Assembly (NCBI GenBank): GCA_014801815.1
Contig: JAAVDM010000032.1
Span: 114,626 to 178,625, forward strand
Direction of reading: 5' to 3'
From: Bacteroides sp.
GTDB lineage: Bacteria > Bacteroidota > Bacteroidia > Bacteroidales > Muribaculaceae
Length of the DNA: 64,000 nt
The translations under genes were made by a program, and so were the position numbers. Below, piece after piece: positions 59,501-64,000 of this stretch. The notes below the pieces were generated by a model. It worked only from the letters and a program-made list of their open reading frames with translations, ran no database searches and was not told where the DNA came from. The number at the start of each line of letters is the position of its first letter. Position 1 is the first letter of the stretch.

Positions 59501-60294
59501 CAGAGTGGCTTGTTCTCACGTCCAAGTTCTCGACGTATGCTGTGCCACTGACGCAGACTCTCTTCGAGGTCAGCCGTAGCGAACGAATCATCAACTTTTA
59601 TATCGGTCAGTTCGGTAGTGAAAGTTGTGTGACGGCAGTGGTCGCTCCAATAGGTGTCAAGTATCCGCAGTTCGGTCTCCATAGGGTCACGGCCTTCGGC
59701 AGTGAAGTAACGCACCACTTCCATAAGGTCATCGGCATTCATAGCCAGACCCTTCTCACGGCAATAGGCGGCTGCTGTCTCGGGAGTAATGCTGCGGAAA
59801 CCTTCGAGTACCTCCACCGGACGCGCCGAGGCACGTTCAGGGGCTGCCAATACGCTGAGGTCTTTTTCACGGCTCTCTACGGCGTTGATACAATAATGAG
59901 CGATACGGGCACGGTCAGCCTCGCTTACGGAGTCATCAAACACCATAAGTTTCGCACTGCGTATCTCAACATCGGCTGCGGGGTCGATGAGTTTGACACA
60001 CTCCTCAGCCGAGGCTGCACGCTGGTCAAACTGACCGGGCAGACATTCCACAGCCAGCGAGGGACGGCCTTCAAGGTCTACCGTGTCAGTCACCACATCA
60101 GTGGCACGCTCGCCAAAGACGCGGTAACGGCTCTGTTCAAGCAGTTCGGGAGTGAAGCCGAAAAGGTCATAGACACATATCAGGCGCAGGTGGCCGATGT
60201 TGAGTCCGAGGTTAGAATTGAGCTCCCGGCGCAGGCTTTCAGCCTCGACGCGGTAAGGCTCGGTTTTCTCTACAAATATACGGTTTGCGTTCAT
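56587..60294 (-). CDS. purL: FGAM synthase, large single-chain form
   Basis: A 1235-residue glutamine-dependent enzyme converting FGAR to FGAM. It has an N-terminal PurS-like domain, the linker and two AIR-synthase-like halves (HNHPTEIEPFGGASTCLGG, GGRTGRDGIGGATGSSKE, GIGGKDSM-like SIGGKDSMSGT) and a C-terminal class I amidotransferase (FPGTNCDYDMT, nucleophile in ILGICNGFQAL, SHGEGKF). The single-chain form is usual in Bacteroidetes. It lies 41 bp after purE. Confidence 0.97.
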   Translation of the reverse strand: MNANRIFVEKTEPYRVEAESLRRELNSNLGLNIGHLRLICVYDLFGFTPELLEQSRYRVFGERATDVVTDTVDLEGRPSLAVECLPGQFDQRAASAEECVKLIDPAADVEIRSAKLMVFDDSVSEADRARIAHYCINAVESREKDLSVLAAPERASARPVEVLEGFRSITPETAAAYCREKGLAMNADDLMEVVRYFTAEGRDPMETELRILDTYWSDHCRHTTFTTELTDIKVDDSFATADLEESLRQWHSIRRELGRENKPLCLMDLATIGARYLRTKGLLDDLEQSEENNACSIYVDVDVDGQTEKWLLQFKNETHNHPTEIEPFGGASTCLGGAIRDPLSGRSYVYQAMRVTGAGDIYKPVSETLEGKLPQRVISLRAAAGYSSYGNQIGLATTHVREIYHPDYVAKRLEVGAVVGAVKASDVRRESPAPGDVVLMFGGRTGRDGIGGATGSSKEHTTSSLEECGSEVQKGNAPEERKIARLFRRPEVTRLIKKSNDFGAGGVSVAIGELTDGLDIYLDRVPVKYSGLNATELAISESQERMSVVVEAKDMEEFMRYCHEENLEVTYVADVTDTGRMRMFYGDKTVADLSREFIDSAGARHYAEATIGTIEPRDPFAREVKGTGLKEKVLTLLADNNVTSQKGLIEHFDSSIGKSTVLMPFGGKTQATEVQVSVQKLPVGNHHTDTASMMAFGFNPYLTSWSPYHGAAYSVVEAVAKAVASGADYERMRFSYQEYFERMNSRLSWGKPLAALLGTLRMQTELGLGSIGGKDSMSGTFANISVPPTLIAFGVAPVSSSHVISPEFKKADDFIYVVRHTPLPSFMPDTDSLKANYKMLHRLISEGTVTAAYAPGFGGMAEALAKMSFGNRIGADVHLSEADLFNYGNGSIIVESRDVLELPGFELVGRTTSDGNLTVNGEKISIDEAYEANRGRFTAVYPDRTPLGGKVENASSGSNTTRYEGEPKEHPTVYLPVFPGTNCDYDMTASFEREGANVTTSVFCNLTPADIEKSTDDMAAHIDGCDILAISGGFSAGDEPDGSGKFIASVLQNDKVKAAIERLLERGGLILGICNGFQALVKSGLLPFGKIGELTPESPTLFRNDINRHISQIVSTRVGSVASPWLEGFSIGDLHSIAASHGEGKFVASAELAARLRANGQIAFQYADAEGDATLDSPANPNGSTEAIEGIISPDGRILGKMGHSERWADGLMKNIAGNKEQNIFRNAVNYFRKK

Positions 60295-60335
60295 TGCGTT
60301 TTGCAGATGGAATATTTTGCGGGTGTAAAAGGCTG

Positions 60336-60803
60336 TCAGATTTCAGAAGCCAGTACTTTCTCGGCCTGACGGCGTCTGAAGTCATCAAGGCTGCGACGCA
60401 CCTCCTCATCAGTCACAGCCATAATGGCCACGCAGAACAATGCTGCATTCTTGGCTCCGTCTATGGCCATTGTGGCAACAGGTATGCCCGAAGGCATCTG
60501 CACCATCGATAGCAGTGAGTCGAGACCTTCGAGCGAACGTGATTTGACAGGCACACCTATCACAGGCAGTGTGGTGAAAGCTGCCACTACTCCTGCCAGA
60601 TGTGCGGCACCGCCTGCACCGGCTATTATAGCGCACAGTCCGCGCTCGCGGGCACCCGACACCCATTCTTCGAGCTGAGCCGGCGTACGGTGGGCGCTCA
60701 GTACACGTTTCTCATATTCTATGCCAAACTCATCGAGAATGGCGGCGGCTCCCGACATCACGCCCCAGTCGCTGGTCGAGCCCATTACGATTCCAATCTT
60801 CAT
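60336..60803 (-). CDS. purE: N5-carboxyaminoimidazole ribonucleotide mutase
   Basis: A 155-residue enzyme, first gene of the operon. It shows [14 protein letters not shown], the active-site [12 protein letters not shown] and [15 protein letters not shown]. The open frame reaches 60872, but the extra 23 codons lie over a terminator-like hairpin, and codon 24 (60803, [12 protein letters not shown]) is the family start. No purK is present in the window; if it is absent from the genome the enzyme would have to use CO2 directly or pair with a distant PurK. Confidence 0.95.
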   Translation of the reverse strand: MKIGIVMGSTSDWGVMSGAAAILDEFGIEYEKRVLSAHRTPAQLEEWVSGARERGLCAIIAGAGGAAHLAGVVAAFTTLPVIGVPVKSRSLEGLDSLLSMVQMPSGIPVATMAIDGAKNAALFCVAIMAVTDEEVRRSLDDFRRRQAEKVLASEI

Positions 60804-61077
60804 GTGTGTTACTATGTAGTGTATATAGTAGTAAAAGCGTATGACCGTCAATCCAGCCAGATTGACGGCCATACGCCTGTCAGTTGTATTGCAGTAGTTT
60901 CTTACGTTCTGTTAAAGTGTGAGTAACCCGGCGCAAACTTGCGCACACACCGCTTCTTTCGCCTGTCGGCTGCTGATTTACAGCTTCCGATCGCTGCGAC
61001 AGCCCCGGTCGCTCCGACCTGAGCGTGGCTATGTCTCGGGTATGCATCATAGGTTGGTCGCTTTCGGTTATCACTAT
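60804..61077 (-). promoter_or_regulatory. Long structured 5' leader of the purine operon
   Basis: About 275 nt lie between the predicted RNA start and purE. Near the gene, a 16-bp stem with one mismatch (60837-60852 with 60861-60876) is followed on the minus strand by TTTTACTACTA, like an intrinsic terminator. Further upstream are GCGCAA/TTGCGC (60931-60936, 60939-60944) inside a GTGTG/CACAC stem, and several small GC-rich hairpins at 60961-61030. The layout suits attenuation or a ligand-binding RNA. I could not match it to a known riboswitch. Confidence 0.55.
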
Positions 61078-61083
61078 CCGCTG

Positions 61084-61114
61084 CAAAGTTACAACTTTTT
61101 TTGTTTCCCTGCAA
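61084..61114 (-). promoter_or_regulatory. Promoter of the purine operon
   Basis: Minus strand TTG (61114-61112), 20-bp spacer, TAACTTTG (61091-61084). Full consensus. Confidence 0.8.
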
Positions 61115-61288
61115 TACCTTTAAATCTTCGTGAATCGGATTTGTTGATTGTACTCACAGGCAGAGACTTGATAATGATTCTCTGAGTATATTTGAAAGAG
61201 GTTTATATCAGAAGTGAGAATCTTCTTATATAAATTTAAGAAAAATTAATGAAGTATCAAAATTTTTACCTATCTTCGCGATTGGTAT

Positions 61289-61334
61289 TTTTACTCAATA
61301 CAATGAGTAAATTTACTCATTGTATTGAGTAAAA
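61289..61334. promoter_or_regulatory. 46-bp perfect palindrome upstream of the DUF4143 ATPase gene
   Basis: Arms 61289-61311 and 61312-61334 are exact reverse complements with no spacer; the core is GAGTAAATTTACTC and each arm carries CAATACAATG or its complement. It ends 9 bp before the ATG. A near-consensus -7 box TATCTTCG lies at 61271-61278, so the palindrome is at or just after the RNA start. Likely an operator or an RNA hairpin masking the start region. Confidence 0.8.
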
Positions 61335-61343
61335 TGTAAATTG

Positions 61344-62528
61344 ATGTATAAACGTTCTGAGTATAAGTTAATTAAATCGCGTCTTGAAGAACCACGTAAG
61401 TTCATTCAGGTAGTGATGGGCGCACGTCAGATAGGAAAATCCACAGTTGTGAAGCAAGTGCTGAAAGATATTAATCAGCCCTTTCAGTTTTTTTCAGCAG
61501 ATAATGTACCAAATACGAACAACAGTTGGATTTCCGATTGTTGGGATTCCTGCCGAAGCATAATGGAGAGTAATGGGTATGGCAGTATTATACTTGTTAT
61601 TGATGAGATACAGAAGATAAGAAACTGGAGTGAAGCAGTGAAAAAAGAGTGGGACGATGATTCATTCCATGACCGTAATATTAAGGTTCTTCTGTTAGGT
61701 AGTAGTCGGGTCTTACTCGAAAAAGGATTGTCGGAATCTTTGGCAGGAAGATTTGAGGAAATAAGGATGAGTCATTGGAGTTATGTGGAAATGCGGGATT
61801 GTTTTGGCATGACATTAGATGAATATCTGTTTTATGGGGGCTATCCCGGAGCGGCTTCACTGATACAGGACCACGACCGTTTTCAACAATATATCCAGGC
61901 TGCAATAATCGATTCTACTATAAACAAGGATATACTTTTGGATACGCCTGTAGGAAAACCGGCCTTACTTCGCCAGACACTCGAATTGGGAGCAACTTAT
62001 TCCGGCTCACTGCTGTCATTAACTAAAATGCTTGGTTCATTGCAAGATGCCGGTAATACTGTAACCGTTGCCGCCTATCTGAATTTACTTAGCGATAGTG
62101 GTCTGTTATGCGGTCTTCAGAAATTCAGTATCGACACAGCAAGGAGAAGGGCAAGTGTTCCTAAGTTTCAGGTGTATAATAATGCCTTAAAGAACATCTA
62201 TACACCATTGTCTTTTCAGCAAGTACTCCTTGACCGTAAAGAGTGGGGACAGATTTTTGAATCGGGTATAGGTGCATATCTTGTAAGTCAGGCTTTTGTT
62301 CATAGATTTGAAGTCTTTTACTGGAGAGAACGAAATGATGAGGTTGACTTTATACTACGCAAGAAAGGCAGTCTGGTAGCCATAGAGGTCAAAAGTAATG
62401 CGGAAAAACAGACTAAAGGCTTAAGCAAATTCAAAGAACTTTTCAATCCCCGCCATGCCTTCATCGTAGGAGATGGTGGTGTGTCAGCCGAAGAATTCTT
62501 CGAGATGAATCTTCCTCAATTATTCTAA
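61344..62528 (+). CDS. AAA-family ATPase with C-terminal DUF4143 domain
   Basis: A 394-residue protein from the ATG at 61344. The N-terminal AAA_14 domain has Walker A GARQIGKST (about 26-34) and Walker B LVIDEIQK (about 85-92), with an arginine-rich sensor block GSSRVLLEKGLSESLAGRF. The C-terminal DUF4143 domain (about 200-350) ends with a nuclease-like VDFILRKKGSLVAIEVKSN (D-x-E-x-K type). Such proteins are common in gut Bacteroidales, are often found in accessory regions and have no settled role. The palindrome just upstream suggests tight control. Confidence 0.85.
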   Translation: MYKRSEYKLIKSRLEEPRKFIQVVMGARQIGKSTVVKQVLKDINQPFQFFSADNVPNTNNSWISDCWDSCRSIMESNGYGSIILVIDEIQKIRNWSEAVKKEWDDDSFHDRNIKVLLLGSSRVLLEKGLSESLAGRFEEIRMSHWSYVEMRDCFGMTLDEYLFYGGYPGAASLIQDHDRFQQYIQAAIIDSTINKDILLDTPVGKPALLRQTLELGATYSGSLLSLTKMLGSLQDAGNTVTVAAYLNLLSDSGLLCGLQKFSIDTARRRASVPKFQVYNNALKNIYTPLSFQQVLLDRKEWGQIFESGIGAYLVSQAFVHRFEVFYWRERNDEVDFILRKKGSLVAIEVKSNAEKQTKGLSKFKELFNPRHAFIVGDGGVSAEEFFEMNLPQLF

Positions 62529-62629
62529 TTTATATTAAGCCTGTTACAATGTTTAATAGGTATAGAATAGACGGCGACGTAACTCTGTGTCAGGGAACTA
62601 ACCAAATATCCAGTTGATGCAGTATTATC

Positions 62630-62767
62630 CTATAAACCCATACCATTATGCCACAACCTAACCCTTACCTCAATCTTCTTTACTACATTTCTCCATAGTT
62701 TATCCTTGCCTCGTTCGAACTTGTCAATGTCGAGTACAAGCCGATTGACCATTTCATACTTGTTCAT
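62630..62767 (-). pseudogene. Relic short ORF, second of a coupled pair
   Basis: A 45-codon frame (MNKYEMVNRLVLDIDKFERG.. to ..LWHNGMGL) whose ATG overlaps the stop of the 62754-62957 frame by 14 nt, an arrangement typical of coupled genes. The amino-acid pattern is protein-like, but I do not recognise the family. Confidence 0.35.
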
Positions 62768-62957
62768 ACTTGTACTTCTGCATCCCTTGATGCTGAACAT
62801 ATACTTGATGAACGCTCATAAACCATTCTATAAATATCTCAGCTAAATCTCTCAATTCAAAGATCAGGGATGTTTGCTCATAGGTGTAGGCTTTCTTAGA
62901 CCTGCCATTTTTTATGTATCGACTCAGACGATATTTGGTTAGCTCCTTGCTACGAAT
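62754..62957 (-). pseudogene. Relic ORF without start codon, unknown mobile-element-like protein
   Basis: An open frame of 67 codons without an ATG at its 5' end: SKELTKYRLSRYIKNGRSKK, then AYTYEQTSLIFELRDLAEIF and IEWFMSVHQVYVQ. It reads like the C-terminal part of a real, basic protein with its 5' end lost. The region lies between the ATPase gene and an insertion sequence. Family not recognised. The rest of 62529-63000 shows nothing further. Confidence 0.4.
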
Positions 62958-63022
62958 CTACGCTGCTACTGCCTAAAATTCAAAATTTTAAGAGTATGTT
63001 TACTTTTAAGAGCTATTAACTC

Positions 63023-63787
63023 TTAGATATGATTTATCAAGAGTTTGATAGTGGCAAAATCAATCATTTCCTCGGCAGCTTCATCAGTCTGCTCATAGTT
63101 TCTTGCGAGACGTCTGAAAGTATCCAGCCATGCGAAAGTTCTCTCGACCACCCATCTAAGAGGCTTCGGAGAGAATCCCTTTGTACCGTTAGGTGTGTTA
63201 CTGACTTCAATATCTATGTTGAAATCTTTTTTTACCTTATCGGCCACATCTCCTCTGTAACCTCTGTCAACGAGTATCTTCCTGAGGGTAGGCCAGAAAA
63301 ACGAGGTATCCTCACAGACAAGCCAGGCGAGTTTGGAATCATGATGCGACGCATTGTCAACTCTCCTCCCCACGATGAATCCATTACGGTCTACCACGAT
63401 ACTGCGCTTCATACTTTTGACCTTTTTATTGGCATCAAAGCCGTTGTCACTCATCCGGTTACCCCACCTGACGCTTTGCGAATCAAGCGCTCCTGCGACA
63501 GGAATGTCATTCTGCCCGTGCTTCTTCCTGATCCTCATAATCGTCTTTTCTATAAAAAGCTCGATACGTCCGTCATTTCTCCATTTACGGAAGAACTTAT
63601 ACACAGACTGCCATTTGGGAAAATCCTTCGGGAGCATACGCCACTGACATCCGCTGACCAACAGATAAAGTATAGCCTCAAAGACGGAGCGCAACGAATA
63701 TTTACGGTGTCTGCAATCATTTTCAAAGAATACTTTCTTTATATAAGACCACTGACCCTCACTCAGATGTGTCTGATAGTAGTTTAT
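63023..63787 (-). pseudogene. IS5-family transposase, DDE residues intact but no ATG for the N-terminus
   Basis: From 63694 the frame gives 223 residues with the DDE triad in GALDSQSVR, ILVDRGYRG and VVERTFAWLDTFRRLARNYE. The same frame continues upstream to about 63787 with NYYQTHLSEGQWSYIKKVFF and RHRKYSLRSVFEA, which is the normal family N-terminus, but the codon where ATG belongs reads ATA and no in-frame ATG occurs before a stop. It is either started at a non-standard codon or is inactive. A GGAG lies about 22 nt upstream of the ATA. Clear terminal repeats could not be fixed; 63790-64000 shows no other gene. Confidence 0.75.
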
Positions 63788-64000
63788 TTTATGTATATGA
63801 ACTTTTTTTCTCCTATCAACACTCTGGTTGAGGGTTTTGTCGTGGCTTATTAAATATTTGTCAATTCAAGGCTGACTCTAATCTGTAACTATTCAGCGAA
63901 TAGCGAGTAATGATTATTTCTGTTGCCAGAGCTGAAATAACCTGTTGATTTATATGAAAATAATAGCGATTTTATTTGCGCATGTCAGATAAAACCGCTA

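Noticed and set aside
59332..60369. 345-codon plus-strand frame opposite purL
   Set aside because: Antisense shadow of a conserved enzyme. The same holds for the long plus frames opposite purH and guaB.
60804..61077. Guanine or ZTP riboswitch
   Set aside because: The conserved cores of these classes are not visible by eye. A covariance search would be needed to claim one.
60880..61086. 68-codon minus-strand frame in the purE leader as a possible leader peptide
   Set aside because: No recognisable start context and no run of regulatory codons; the RNA structures are the stronger signal.
62990..63030. IS5 element as the driver of the MITE-like family
   Set aside because: TTTTAAGAGCTATTAA near the left side of the IS resembles the MITE end, but no matching end is found on the right side, so the link is not supported.

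Overview
The window looks like chromosomal DNA of a Bacteroidales bacterium, most likely a gut Muribaculaceae or a close relative (inference). Supporting signs: at least a dozen genes are preceded by the Bacteroidetes -7 box TAnnTTTG, usually with TTG exactly 20 bp upstream; ribosome binding sites are weak; the gene families are typical (STN-type outer-membrane barrels with an ECF sigma/anti-sigma pair, DUF1349, DUF3853, a GlsB-like acyltransferase, secreted proteins with a short C-terminal tail).

Layout. 0-4.4 kb: a TPR lipoprotein regulator, a 9-bp tandem repeat, a small membrane protein and an AbiE-type toxin-antitoxin locus with a broken toxin. 4.5-12.2 kb: tRNA-Pro, then a minus-strand surface-glycan cluster (flippase, GlsB-like acyltransferase, LegB-type dehydratase, ATP-grasp enzyme, nonulosonate synthase, 2-epimerase, CMP-transferase). 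12.4-19.5 kb: cysE-cysK-poxB, an Rpn nuclease relic, dtd, a GH53 galactanase and a phosphatase. 19.6-39.2 kb: an EamA transporter, three outer-membrane barrel proteins, regulators, an Fe-S aldo/keto reductase, a sigma/anti-sigma operon, a B12-binding radical SAM protein and an M23 peptidase. 39.4-45.4 kb: an accessory stretch with a DUF3853 relic, a Panacea (SocA-like) antitoxin with a frameshifted partner, tRNA-Ser, purC, and a close homologue of the EcoRI restriction-modification system. 45.5-61.1 kb: one long minus-strand purine operon, purE-purL-purM-purN-purH-purD-folD-purB-purA-guaB-guaA, with a leader of about 275 nt. 61.3-64 kb: a DUF4143 ATPase behind a 46-bp palindrome, relic ORFs and an IS5-family transposase.

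How the parts fit. With purC at 41.8 kb the purine genes cover almost the whole route from phosphoribosylamine to AMP and GMP, with folD supplying the one-carbon carrier; purF is not in the window. The glycan cluster can make a CMP-activated nine-carbon sugar but lacks an obvious aminotransferase.

The most notable pattern is that three toxic modules keep the protective partner intact while the toxic partner is broken: AbiEi/AbiEii (nonsense codon plus loss of a catalytic Asp), Panacea/partner (1-nt frameshift) and M.EcoRI/R.EcoRI (two 1-nt insertions in A6 tracts). A second pattern is a 195-bp MITE-like element in three copies, each lying at the promoter or leader of a neighbouring gene.
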